Below are positions 46,921 through 54,604 of a DNA stretch of 64,000 nucleotides, piece by piece. Numbering within the stretch: the stretch's first letter is position 1; each line of letters starts with the position of its first letter. This stretch comes from an uncultured Mucilaginibacter sp. (GTDB lineage Bacteria; Bacteroidota; Bacteroidia; Sphingobacteriales; Sphingobacteriaceae): assembly GCA_903864275.1 (NCBI GenBank), contig CAIPFE010000008.1, forward strand, positions 1-64,000, written 5' to 3'. The position numbers were made by a program, and so were the translations under genes. A model generated the notes under the pieces. The model saw nothing but the letters and a program-made list of their open reading frames with translations, searched no databases and was not told where the DNA came from.

Positions 46921-47336
46921 ATCGAATTTTTTTTAATACAAAACTATTGTGGTTAAGCGGCGAAGTTCTTGATTTGAGATAAGAAATGATTTACAGGCAA
47001 TTCACTTTCTAAACCACGAACAGCACCGCAGGGAACAAAAGAGGTTTCACCAGGCGTAATATCTATTGCCCGGGCTTCCACTGTAAATGTGATAATTCTT
47101 TCCGGGCCATAAGTGGTCTCATTAAATCGTTCGTGATAATAAGTTACGGGAACTTTTGCTCCGGCCGGCACTGTAAACGCGAAGACAGCTGGCTTGCTAT
47201 CGTTGTCCGGCGCTTCCAGAAGGAAGTCGATTGTAGTTTGATCTTTTTTAGTTGTTTCTGTTTTCATGTTGTTTTTTTTTTACAACACAAAACTATAGTG
47301 ATGAAACAGCCAGGTTCTTGATTTGAGATAAGAAAT
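46921..47336 (-). repeat. tandem duplication of the cupin upstream region and 5' part
   Basis: The stretch before the complete cupin (46921-46987) and that before the truncated one (47268-47336) are alike: both have ACAAAACTAT and end with GTTCTTGATTTGAGATAAGA. The second contains the stop codon of the Crp/Fnr gene. So the duplicated unit ran from the end of that gene through the promoter into the cupin gene; the period is about 347 bp. Confidence 0.65.
46953..47267 (-). CDS. truncated cupin paralog
   Basis: 104 residues. The first 85 match the complete cupin, but metal ligands are altered: HIHEH reads YYHER, and the THGF histidine reads VRGL. The last residues (NHFLSQIKNFAA) come from the duplicated crp-3'/promoter segment. 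It is therefore a partial copy, probably without metal binding; whether it is expressed as a decoy or is decaying is open. Confidence 0.6.
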   Translation of the reverse strand: MKTETTKKDQTTIDFLLEAPDNDSKPAVFAFTVPAGAKVPVTYYHERFNETTYGPERIITFTVEARAIDITPGETSFVPCGAVRGLESELPVNHFLSQIKNFAA

Positions 47337-47917
47337 TACCTGCCGGTAATTTTCTTTCTAATGCGGCTTAAGGTTTCAGGAGTCATTGATAAATAGGCCG
47401 CAATATGATAGAGCGGTATTCTTTGCAACAGAAGTGGCTGCTCTTTTATAAACCGAACGTATTTTTCTTCGGGTGTTTCAACTGTTGCTTCGGCAAGCCT
47501 TTTTTTCAACATCAGATTAGTATCTTGTTGCGCTCTTATGAAACCTATGGTAAAAGGTTGAATTTGCGTGACAGCATACACCCAATTCTTTTGATTGATA
47601 CGTTGTAGTGTACTATCTTCAAGCGCTTGTGTACACAATTCGGTTGGCCTGTTATCCAGGAAACTTACCAGTTCGCTGCACCAGCCGTTTTCTACTTTAA
47701 AATAAATGGTGCGTTCCTCCCCGTTATTATTTAGATAATATTGCCTCAAACAACCTTTTTCTACAAAATAGACATACCTAACTATCTCGCCGGCGTGATA
47801 AAGGTGTTCATTCTTTTTTACATGCACGGTTTCAAATAATTGAATAATCTTTACAATATCTTTATCAGAGATTTTATATATCTGTTTTAATTGAGTTACC
47901 AGCGGAGAATTGTCCAT
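47336..47917 (-). CDS. Crp/Fnr-family transcriptional regulator
   Basis: 193 residues. The N-terminal cyclic-nucleotide-binding-like domain has HVKKNEHLYHAGEIVRYVYFVEKGCLRQYY in pieces (30-60). The C-terminal helix-turn-helix is at about 160-190 (PLYHIAAYLSMTPETLSRIRKK). No ArgSer cAMP pair is evident, so the ligand is unknown; this group is frequent in Bacteroidetes. It heads the unit with the cupin genes and likely controls them. Confidence 0.9.
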   Translation of the reverse strand: MDNSPLVTQLKQIYKISDKDIVKIIQLFETVHVKKNEHLYHAGEIVRYVYFVEKGCLRQYYLNNNGEERTIYFKVENGWCSELVSFLDNRPTELCTQALEDSTLQRINQKNWVYAVTQIQPFTIGFIRAQQDTNLMLKKRLAEATVETPEEKYVRFIKEQPLLLQRIPLYHIAAYLSMTPETLSRIRKKITGR

Positions 47918-48087
47918 AATTTATTTTAGACGAATTATTGACGACAACGACATGGCTTGCCGACAGTGAGGGAATTTAGTCTGCGTCCGCTCATTAGCGC
48001 TACACTAAGTTATAGAAACAAATTTTCAAATGCAACATAATGAAACCAGATAGACGGCCACCCCCTCCCAGGTTATGATGAGCCGCC

Positions 48088-48326
48088 ATTTAAAATCGCC
48101 TGTGCTGTAGCGAAGTGAACGCTAACATGAACGCTTTTTCCGTTTGAACCATCGGTTAGCTGTACGCCGGTCCACGCCGCCGGCCATTACGTCCTTAGGA
48201 CTAATTTGGATGCAATGACGGGTTTACAGATTTTTGCATTTTTTGATATTCATAAAAATCAACTATTTGATTTACAGGCGTTCACGGATTTAAAATCACG
48301 TGTGTTATGGCGAAGTGAACGCGAAC
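48088..48326. repeat. 39-bp direct repeat, 200-bp period
   Basis: ATTTAAAATC plus a GTGNNGTAGCGAAGTGAACGC-like remainder occurs at 48088-48126 and again at 48288-48326 with five or so differences. The 47918-48344 interval contains no gene I can support. It may mark an old duplication or insertion. Confidence 0.55.
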
Positions 48327-48344
48327 GCTTTAAAAACGGGCCTC

Positions 48345-48578
48345 TTTTTCCTTAAAATTAACTTCCAACTGACTTTTGACTTCCCTGTCTGTGCAGGCCT
48401 CCGCAGCGCCCGTAATTCCGAACCCCGCATTATTGACCAGCGCATCAATTCGCCCGAAGTGTTTAACTGTTTCTTTGATGGCATTTTCGATTTGGCCCTT
48501 GTCCGTTACACTCAGTTCGAGGAGGGGTACCTGGTCTTTGTACTTCTCAGCGACATCATTTCCCCGCAGACGCGCGGG
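48345..48578 (-). pseudogene. short-chain dehydrogenase (SDR) fragment
   Basis: The minus strand encodes about 75 residues of an SDR: VTDKGQIENAIKETVKHFGR, then IDALVNNAGFGITGA with the NNAG motif. The cofactor GxxxGxG part is missing upstream, and the YxxxK active site downstream. Both ends are lost, one of them at the junction with tRNA-like copy B. A clear gene remnant. Confidence 0.75.
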
Positions 48579-48584
48579 GCGTTG

Positions 48585-48663
48585 CTCCTGATCCCGTAGG
48601 TACGGGATGAACCAGTGACCCTCTGATTAATCCCGCACATGCCGGACTATAATCAGCTAATTA
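48585..48663 (-). pseudogene. tRNA-Asn-derived pseudo-copy B with two inserted hairpins
   Basis: Same structure as copy A: TCCTGA, hairpin TCCCGTAGGTACGGGA (48592-48607), the conserved middle, hairpin TCCCGCACATGCCGGA (48631-48646), then a decayed D-arm. A degenerate GC-rich stem (48561-48580) stands where the terminator should be. It is 54 bp from the intact tRNA-Asn. Confidence 0.8.
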
Positions 48664-48687
48664 AATATTGACAAATTCTTTAAATAC

Positions 48688-48715
48688 AAAAAGCCCCGCG
48701 GACGTGCGGGGCTTT
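48688..48715 (-). terminator. intrinsic terminator of tRNA-Asn
   Basis: AAAGCCCCGC...GCGGGGCTTTTT on the minus strand, 1-2 bp after the tRNA 3' end. Exact copy at 46089-46116. Confidence 0.85.
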
Positions 48716-48716
48716 G

Positions 48717-48790
48717 CTCCTGAAGCTGGGCTCGAACCAGCGACCCTCTGATTAACAGTCAGATGCTCTAACCGGCTGAGCTATTCAGGA
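48717..48790 (-). tRNA. tRNA-Asn(GTT)
   Basis: 74 nt on the minus strand: acceptor TCCTGAA/TTCAGGA, D-arm with AGCTC...GAGC, anticodon loop CTGTTAA with anticodon GTT, T-arm TTCGAGC, discriminator G. It is the intact member of a three-copy family here. Confidence 0.97.
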
Positions 48791-48813
48791 GTGCATTTTT
48801 GATTAGAGTGGTG

Positions 48814-48844
48814 CAAAAGTATAATTTCTAAGGTAATTTCGCAA
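48814..48844 (-). promoter_or_regulatory. Bacteroidetes-type promoter of tRNA-Asn
   Basis: TTG (48842-48844), 20 nt, TACTTTTG (48814-48821) on the minus strand, 23 bp upstream of the tRNA. It overlaps the leader of the plus-strand kinase gene. Confidence 0.7.
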
Positions 48845-48877
48845 TCTTTGCGCCAAAATATTTTAAAATACACCTGC

Positions 48878-49795
48878 ATGAGCTTAGTTGTTATTGGTAC
48901 CGTGGCGTTTGACGCGATTGAAACACCCTTTGGTAAAACAGATAAAATTGTTGGCGGCGCAGCTACTTACGCAAGCCTGGCTGCTTCCTATTTTTATAAT
49001 AAAGTAAAAATTGTTGCCGTTGTTGGTGATGATTTCCCGAAAAGTGAAATTGACGATCTGAACCGCCATCACATACGCACCGAGGGCCTGCAAGTAAAAA
49101 AGGGCGAGAAATCATTCTTCTGGGCCGGCAAATACCATAACGATATGAACAGCAGGGATACGCTGATCACCGAGCTGAATGTCTTGGCTGATTTCGACCC
49201 GGTTATCCCGGTTTCGTACCAGGATTGCGAATACCTGATGCTGGGCAACCTGCAGCCGCAGGTGCAGCAAACTGTTATAAACCGCCTTGCCAAACGCCCG
49301 AAGCTGATCGTGATGGATACCATGAATTTTTGGATGGACATTGCCCTCGACGAATTGCTGGAAACCATTAAAATGGTGGATGTTTTAACCATTAACGATG
49401 CTGAAGCACGCCAGCTGTCGGGCGAATACTCCCTGGTAAAGGCAGCCCGTAAAATATTAACCATGGGCCCGCAATATCTCATCATTAAAAAAGGCGAACA
49501 CGGCGCACTGCTTTTTAGCGAGGATAAAATATTCGCAGCCCCTGCCCTGCCTTTAGCCGAGGTATTTGACCCCACCGGCGCCGGCGACACCTTTGCCGGT
49601 GGCTTTATTGGCTATATGGCTAAGGTGGATACCGTTAATTTTAACAATATGAAAAATGCCATTATTTTCGGCTCGGCTTTAGCCTCCTTCTGCGTTGAAA
49701 AATTCGGGACCGAAAAGATCAGGAACCTTACCCAAAAGGAAATCGCAGCCAGGGTACAGGAATTTGTGAGTTTGGCTAAGTTTGAAATAGCCTGA
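48878..49795 (+). CDS. PfkB-family sugar or nucleoside kinase
   Basis: 305 residues from the ATG at 48878; the frame opens earlier at a TTG (48848), but SLVVIGTVAFDAIETPFG is the usual start of this family. Ribokinase-fold signs: GGAATYASLAASYF, and the C-terminal DPTGAGDTFAGGFIGY with the catalytic aspartate. The middle has MLGNLQPQVQQTVINRLA. It phosphorylates a small sugar or nucleoside; the closest type is the adenosine kinase-like subgroup, but the substrate is open. Its promoter region is shared with tRNA-Asn. Confidence 0.93.
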   Translation: MSLVVIGTVAFDAIETPFGKTDKIVGGAATYASLAASYFYNKVKIVAVVGDDFPKSEIDDLNRHHIRTEGLQVKKGEKSFFWAGKYHNDMNSRDTLITELNVLADFDPVIPVSYQDCEYLMLGNLQPQVQQTVINRLAKRPKLIVMDTMNFWMDIALDELLETIKMVDVLTINDAEARQLSGEYSLVKAARKILTMGPQYLIIKKGEHGALLFSEDKIFAAPALPLAEVFDPTGAGDTFAGGFIGYMAKVDTVNFNNMKNAIIFGSALASFCVEKFGTEKIRNLTQKEIAARVQEFVSLAKFEIA

Positions 49796-49812
49796 TTTCG
49801 GATTTTTCGCTA

Positions 49813-49857
49813 TTGTTTGTTTTTTATAAGGTGCTCAAGAGGGCTCCGCCGTTTCGG
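49813..49857. repeat. dispersed repeat R2, copy b (inverted)
   Basis: Inverse of 9849-9893, including GAGGGCTCCGCCGTTTCGG. Lies in the 49796-49956 gap, together with further CCGAAATC words. Confidence 0.65.
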
Positions 49858-49925
49858 AATTTCAATTTCGGATTTAAGATATTTCTACAATTCCGAAATC
49901 GAGCATCCGCAATCCGACATTAAAT

Positions 49926-49957
49926 AAATCCGAAATCGAACATCCGAAATCCGACAT
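49926..49957. repeat. dispersed repeat R3, copy b
   Basis: AAATCCGAAATCGAACATCC plus GAAATCCGACAT; matches 14703-14734 except for a few bases and touches the stop of the cytochrome b5-like gene. Confidence 0.55.
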
Positions 49958-50193
49958 CACCCAAGCTTTCCCACCGCATCAAAATGCTCAAACACCCATT
50001 CATCATGCGGGGCGTCGACAAGTTCGTGGGTAAGGTCCTGCCCTGCCCAGTGTTCATAATGTTTTCCGTTGAACCATAAACGACTGCGCGATACGTCATA
50101 GATCAATCCCTTATAAGCTATCCATACTTCGGGTTTGTCCTGTCCGTTGCGTAAAGCAAGCTGTGATTTTGTGTAAATGGGCAAATCCTTCAT
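49957..50193 (-). CDS. cytochrome b5-like heme/steroid-binding domain protein
   Basis: 78 residues from ATG at 50193. The single domain has YTKSQLALRNGQDKPEVWIA and YKGLIYDVSRSRLWFNGKHY, then HWAGQDLTHEL, the layout of the small membrane-steroid-binding/cytochrome b5 group. The frame is open to 50355, but this would run through a terminator, so I take the short form. The HPGG heme motif of classical b5 is replaced. Ligand and partner unknown. Confidence 0.8.
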   Translation of the reverse strand: MKDLPIYTKSQLALRNGQDKPEVWIAYKGLIYDVSRSRLWFNGKHYEHWAGQDLTHELVDAPHDEWVFEHFDAVGKLG

Positions 50194-50264
50194 TGTAAAT
50201 TGCAGGCCGCTAAAATACTTAATCGGGCCATACAAAACGGATAAGATGCTGAAAAAATGAGCAC

Positions 50265-50294
50265 AAAAAAATCCCCTTGCTGTAAAACAAGGAG
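50265..50294 (-). terminator. intrinsic terminator of the sigma-factor gene
   Basis: CTCCTTG...CAAGGGG stem with a run of seven T on the minus strand, 30 bp after the stop at 50324. Confidence 0.75.
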
Positions 50295-50323
50295 ACCCTT
50301 TCATATTTACTATTATTTGTTGT

Positions 50324-50860
50324 TTAGTTTTCTGCGAAAACAGGTTTTGCAACACCGTTATCGTAAGCTTTTAAGCTTTTCTTCAATAGCTTACGTGCAA
50401 CGTGTATGCGGGTTTTAACGGTCCCGATAGGGATGGTTAAATGATCGGCAATTTCATGGTATTTATGGCCTTCAAAATACATGGTGAAGGGCTGGTAATA
50501 ATCAGAGGGGAGCCTGTCTAAAGCTTTCTTCAGGTCGTCCATTACAAATTTGGCTTCGCCCTGGTTTTTTGTTGAACTGAATACCAGGTTTGGTGAGGAT
50601 ATCTCATCAGACTTAGTTACAAAAGTGTTCATTTTTATAAAGCGGCGGTAATTGTTTATGAATGTATTCTTCATAATAGTGTATAACCACCCTTTTAAAT
50701 TTGTTCCTTCCTTAAACTTATTGTAATAAGTTATGGCCTTCAACATTGTATCCTGGACAAGGTCGTTAGCATCATCTGCGTCGTGCGTAAAGTGTAAGGC
50801 ATAAGACCTTAGCGAGGTTGCCTGACGTAGTACTAGGGTGTTAAACTCAATCTTTGTCAT
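50324..50860 (-). CDS. ECF-type RNA polymerase sigma factor
   Basis: 178 residues from ATG 50860 (MTKIEFNTLVLRQ); the open frame to 50986 adds a non-conserved tail. Region 2: SLRSYALHFTHDADDANDLVQDTMLKAI and NLKGWLYTIMKNTFINNYRR (pieces). Region 4: MYFEGHKYHEIADHLTIPIGTVKTRIHVARK. It has no adjacent anti-sigma gene; this subtype is widespread in Bacteroidetes as single genes. Regulon unknown. Confidence 0.93.
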   Translation of the reverse strand: MTKIEFNTLVLRQATSLRSYALHFTHDADDANDLVQDTMLKAITYYNKFKEGTNLKGWLYTIMKNTFINNYRRFIKMNTFVTKSDEISSPNLVFSSTKNQGEAKFVMDDLKKALDRLPSDYYQPFTMYFEGHKYHEIADHLTIPIGTVKTRIHVARKLLKKSLKAYDNGVAKPVFAEN

Positions 50861-51126
50861 ACTGTTAAAGTTTTGTATCGGGATTAAGTCAAACATGATA
50901 CCAATACATTTTTTCTTTAACTGTAAACAAAAAACAGCAGCCCTAACCGGCCTTTTCTCTTTCAATAGTGTACAAAATACACTCATAAGTAATTAAATTG
51001 TTATAATACAGTCATTTATATGTAAATATAAACGATAATGTAATTCTATTAACCGGGCTGGAAAGGGAATAAATGGATTTTTACGGGTTAAATATTGCCG
51101 ATTTAGTTGAGTCTAACTAAAAAAAC

Positions 51127-52146
51127 TTAACTAATAATATTTACTTCACGCTGTAGCGAAACACCAAATTTGGCGTACACACTGTCTATAATTTCGGACG
51201 AAAAAGCGTACACCTCCTGTCCGGTAGCGCCGCCGTGATTTACTAAGACGAGGGCCTGGTTTTTCCATGTGCCTGTGTGGCCATAAACTTTTCCCTTCCA
51301 TCCGCACTGTTCGATGAGCCAGCCTGCGGCCAGTTTAACCAGGCCATCCCCCGCAGGGTAATGTACAATTTCAGGAAATTTCGATTGGACCAGGGTAAAT
51401 TCCTCATTACTAATGACAGGGTTTTTAAAAAAGCTGCCTGCATTACCAATAGTCGAGGGATCGGGCAGCTTTGATACCCGGATATGCGAAACCACCTGCG
51501 ATATATCTTTTAATGTAGGTGTTGTGACGTTACGGTTAGCCAGTTCCTGCTCGATGGCGCCATATTTTAAATTGAAGTGTGGGATGAGCGACAACTGTAG
51601 TTTTACCGATACTATAATATATTGCCCCTTCAGGTCGCTTTTAAAAATGCTTTCGCGATAACCGAAGTGGCAATCTTCTTTCGTGAAAGTTTTGAAAGTG
51701 CCCGTAGCCAGTTCAAAAGTACAGCAGCTGCGGAAAACATCCTGCAGCTCCACGCCGTAGGCCCCGATATTTTGTATGGGCGCGGCCCCTACCGAACCCG
51801 GGATCAGGCTCAGGTTCTCCAAACCGGCATAACCGCGGACCACGCAAAAGTTTACCAGGTCGTTCCATACCTCGCCGGCGCCGGCCTCAATAAAAACATC
51901 ATTATGACTAATGCGGTGCTCGATGCCGCGGATATTGATCCTGATCACCAGGCCGTCGAAATCATTTAACAGCAATAAATTACTGCCGCCGCCCAAAACC
52001 AGTGTTTTTGTTTGCAGCCATTGCGGGTCTAAAAAAAGCTCGGCCAGTTCTTCCCTGCGGTTTATTTCAACAAAATATTTTGCATTGGCCTCGACGCCGA
52101 AAGTATTAAAATTTTTAAGTGAAACGTTTTCCTGTATCTGGAGCAT
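51127..52146 (-). CDS. murB: UDP-N-acetylenolpyruvoylglucosamine reductase MurB
   Basis: 339 residues. Reduces UDP-GlcNAc enolpyruvate to UDP-MurNAc with NADPH and FAD, second step of peptidoglycan building in the cytoplasm. FAD-binding LVLGGGSNLLLLNDFDG (near 50), GLENLSLIPGSVGAAPIQNIGAYGVEL (pieces, 115-140), catalytic serine in GSFFKNPVI (near 230), and LVNHGGATGQEV with the late glutamate region. This is the type I (E. coli-like) form. Essential gene, transcribed alone. Confidence 0.97.
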   Translation of the reverse strand: MLQIQENVSLKNFNTFGVEANAKYFVEINRREELAELFLDPQWLQTKTLVLGGGSNLLLLNDFDGLVIRINIRGIEHRISHNDVFIEAGAGEVWNDLVNFCVVRGYAGLENLSLIPGSVGAAPIQNIGAYGVELQDVFRSCCTFELATGTFKTFTKEDCHFGYRESIFKSDLKGQYIIVSVKLQLSLIPHFNLKYGAIEQELANRNVTTPTLKDISQVVSHIRVSKLPDPSTIGNAGSFFKNPVISNEEFTLVQSKFPEIVHYPAGDGLVKLAAGWLIEQCGWKGKVYGHTGTWKNQALVLVNHGGATGQEVYAFSSEIIDSVYAKFGVSLQREVNIIS

Positions 52147-52274
52147 GCGGCGAATTTCGGAAATTATTTTTTATGATTTCATCGATTTGTTTCGATTCCA
52201 CCGATTTCATGTGCTTTTTGGCGACGAAAAAAAAGTAAGTTTATCAATTATTGCATTGCGTGTTAACAAAAGAC

Positions 52275-52397
52275 GTCATGCCGAACTTGTTTCGGCACCC
52301 CACGGATAGGTAACAAAGCAGCAGGTGACCCGCCGGACAGGCGGCCAGCATGGCGCATACTTAGCATGTGGGGTGCTGAAACAAGTTCAGCATGACG
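52275..52397. repeat. dispersed repeat R4, copy a
   Basis: About 123 bp with inverted ends: GTCATGCCGAACTTGTTTCG at the left and its imperfect inverse CGCTGAAACAAGTTCAGCATGAC-like end at the right. Second copy at 56129-56253. Non-coding; a likely non-autonomous small mobile element. Confidence 0.85.
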
Positions 52398-52410
52398 CGG
52401 GGGCCATTAT

Positions 52411-52443
52411 AAAAAAACGGGACCATCATCATTGATGGTCCCG
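52411..52443 (-). terminator. intrinsic terminator
   Basis: CGGGACCATCA/TGATGGTCCCG stem and a run of seven T on the minus strand, 46 bp after the stop at 52489. Confidence 0.85.
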
Positions 52444-52488
52444 CTGTATGGGCTGGCAAATGCGCTTTATTTTTACGCGGGCCGGCCT

Positions 52489-53037
52489 TTATTCAGTTTT
52501 CTTAACTGTAGTGGTAGTAGTAGTTTTTGTAGCCGGCGTAGTAACTGCTTTTTTGTAAGTTTTGTGGTAAGTGTGTACCGGCTTGTGATAGGCAGTATGC
52601 GAAACGTGGTGCGTTACTACAGTAGAGGTAACAACCGGTTTGGTTTCGGTAGTGGTAGTTACCTCGGTTTTTGCTGGCTCCGGTGCTACAACAGGTGCAG
52701 CAACAGGTGCAGGTGTGCGCACAGTGTCATGTACCACAACTACTGTTGGTGCAGGTGCAGGCGGCGCAGGCGGCGCAGGAGTGACTATTACTACAGGTGC
52801 AGGTGCCGGTGCCGGCTTTACATGACCCGTTAAGGCGCCATCCGCAGCGCCGCTGATAGCATCGGGAGTTCCGGTGCCTGTCACCTTAACTTTGGTGATT
52901 GTACGCCCATGAGCGCCTTTTCTAACCTTCTTTGTAACTTCGATTTTGTTTTTTGTAGTGTCCTGCGTTTGAGCCTGTGCAGTTTGGACTGTCCAAATCA
53001 TGCCGGCTATTAATAATATTAAACTGATCTTTTTCAT
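52489..53037 (-). CDS. secreted Ala/Pro/Thr/Val-rich protein
   Basis: 182 residues from ATG 53037 (MKKISLILLIAGMIW), signal peptide ending TAQAQ. An initial KNKIEVTKKVRKGAHGRTIT part is followed by a Pro/Ala-rich stretch (PAPAPAPVVIVTPAPPAP) and a Thr/Lys-rich tail with HTYHKTYKKAVTT-type words. The composition suggests an unfolded cell-envelope linker protein. No family named. The region 53074-53163 upstream is AT-rich. Confidence 0.6.
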   Translation of the reverse strand: MKKISLILLIAGMIWTVQTAQAQTQDTTKNKIEVTKKVRKGAHGRTITKVKVTGTGTPDAISGAADGALTGHVKPAPAPAPVVIVTPAPPAPPAPAPTVVVVHDTVRTPAPVAAPVVAPEPAKTEVTTTTETKPVVTSTVVTHHVSHTAYHKPVHTYHKTYKKAVTTPATKTTTTTTVKKTE

Positions 53038-53163
53038 AATGATGTGTAGATGTATATTAATTGTATATATCATTATGTAACAGCGCTATTACAATATTGT
53101 TTTTTATTTTATTTATTTAACCTTAAAGAAATAAATATTACTGCGGACAGACCTCCGTTGATT

Positions 53164-54180
53164 TCACGCCATATAATGCCCCAGCGCTTTAGCCAGGAGG
53201 TTTTTTATGCTCTTCCTAAGCAGCCGTGGCCCCAGTACTTTTATTTTCGGCCCGAAACCCAACAGCTCCCGTTCCAGCTCAAAATTGAGTATAACCCGGA
53301 TGCTGAATATCATCCCATCGGCTTCCGTGCTCAATAATTTCTGACTGGCATGAAGTGGCTTAGTGATTAGATAAGGCGCGTTATCATTGTCGATCCAAAA
53401 AACGACTTCACAATCCCTCTGACCGGGGCTTTTGGTTACCCCTATAACGTCGCTGTAATATTTGGCAAGGTCGACGCCGGTATTTGGGCGGTAAGCCTCG
53501 GCGGCAGTTTCTTCAATGGCCTGTATCCTGTCGAGCGCCAGGTTTTGCAATTGCGCATTCCGCAGGTGCGACCGTCCCAGCACAAACCACCGGTTCCGGT
53601 ATTCCTTCAGCATATACGGACTAAAACAAAATGTATTCGGCGCCCGTGCCTTAAACGACTGGTAGGTTATACAAAGCGTAGTTTGCGAAACAATAGCCTT
53701 GCGGATGCCCTCAATATATTCCAGCCCTTTCAAATTGTCGTTCTTTTCAAAATCAATAACCGGGGCGCCTTGGGTTTTTTGGGTGTATATCTTGTCCTCC
53801 AGCTTGCTTACCATTTCGTTGAGGCCCATAAAATCGCTGAAGCCTTTAAATTGTTTCAGTAAAGTTGCCGCCTCGCTCAACACCTGCATGTCCTGCTGGT
53901 TGAGGGGGATATTGGTGATGCTGAAATTTTTATCTTCGTAGGTATAGTACTTTTTATCCATCACCACTATGGGCGCTTCGTAACCCAGTTTGTTACTGCG
54001 CATCATTTCGATATCAGCCTGTACTGTTCTGCGGCTTACCCCTGTGTTAATTCCCTGGTATTCGTACAAGGCATCGGAGCAGGCGTCGATCAAGTCGTCC
54101 AAAGTCCATTTGCGGTAACGGTTTTGAAGGGCTTTATCGATGGTGCGGTAGCGGATGAGGGCGTTGCGGTTGATGGGCAT
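53164..54180 (-). CDS. WYL-domain transcriptional regulator
   Basis: 338 residues. N-terminal winged helix (RYRTIDKALQNRYRKWTLDDL, then GVSRRTVQADIEMMR). WYL domain at about 140-215 (LCITYQSFKARAPNTFCFSPYMLKEYRNRWFVLGR in parts), then a WCX C-terminal part. The trio reads ...RWFVLG. Divergent from rtcB at 54605, with which it shares a 424-bp intergenic region, so it is a candidate regulator of RNA repair. Confidence 0.92.
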   Translation of the reverse strand: MPINRNALIRYRTIDKALQNRYRKWTLDDLIDACSDALYEYQGINTGVSRRTVQADIEMMRSNKLGYEAPIVVMDKKYYTYEDKNFSITNIPLNQQDMQVLSEAATLLKQFKGFSDFMGLNEMVSKLEDKIYTQKTQGAPVIDFEKNDNLKGLEYIEGIRKAIVSQTTLCITYQSFKARAPNTFCFSPYMLKEYRNRWFVLGRSHLRNAQLQNLALDRIQAIEETAAEAYRPNTGVDLAKYYSDVIGVTKSPGQRDCEVVFWIDNDNAPYLITKPLHASQKLLSTEADGMIFSIRVILNFELERELLGFGPKIKVLGPRLLRKSIKNLLAKALGHYMA

Positions 54181-54293
54181 GTTTTGATTTTGGATTTGGT
54201 TGATTTGGTTGGCTGGGTTGATTTGGTTTGGTGGGGGCAGCTGATCATTTTTGGTTCATGCAAACATTCGCCGCTCATGGCCGCGGTGGCCTA

Positions 54294-54321
54294 GTTACTT
54301 TTGGCTTGACCCAAAAGTAAC
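54294..54321. repeat. perfect 11-bp hairpin repeat
   Basis: GTTACTTTTGG and CCAAAAGTAAC around CTTGAC. The sequence is of a kind found beside many genes in related genomes (from general knowledge). Could be a terminator-like or mobile palindrome. Confidence 0.55.
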
Positions 54322-54570
54322 CAAAAGGTCAAGACAGAAAAAAGCTTCGGCCCACAGGCTATACTCCCGGCCCGCTTTTCTGTCGGGCCTTTACCCGCTT
54401 TTGATCGCGGTTTACTAAATTTTCAATAAATTTATTAATTTATTTTCTACTGCGCAAATACATTGCGCACTTGGGGGTTTGTTTTGTGGTGTTAAAACGT
54501 TCGCCTCACCCAACCCTCTCCATTGGAGAGGCAAGATGAGGCAAAGAATGCTTAAAATTAACAAATAAAA

Positions 54571-54600
54571 TTCCCCCTTTAGGGGGTCAGGGGGCTAATG
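54571..54600. repeat. repeat R6, copy a
   Basis: TTCCCCCTTTAGGGGGTCAG plus GGGGCTAATG; the inverse of 56051-56078. The pair frames rtcB. Confidence 0.65.
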
Positions 54601-54604
54601 GACT

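Larger units (their letters stand above)
54181..54604. other. intergenic region between the WYL and rtcB genes
   Basis: Holds a GT-rich run (GATTTGGTT repeated, 54186-54235), an 11-bp perfect hairpin GTTACTTTTGG-CTTGAC-CCAAAAGTAAC (54294-54321), and repeat R6a (54571-54600). Promoters for both genes are expected here but I cannot place them. No ORF supported. Confidence 0.5.

Noticed and set aside
48300-48599. Plus-strand frames over the SDR remnant
   Set aside because: The homology (NNAG motif) is on the minus strand.
52432-52833. Arg/Ser/Cys- and Gly/Ala-rich open frames on the plus strand
   Set aside because: Mirror frames of the low-complexity gene at 52489-53037, which has a signal peptide, start and terminator on the minus strand.
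54186-54235. GT-rich GATTTGGTT repeats as a CRISPR or satellite
   Set aside because: Units are short and irregular, with no spacers. No CRISPR array was found anywhere in the window.
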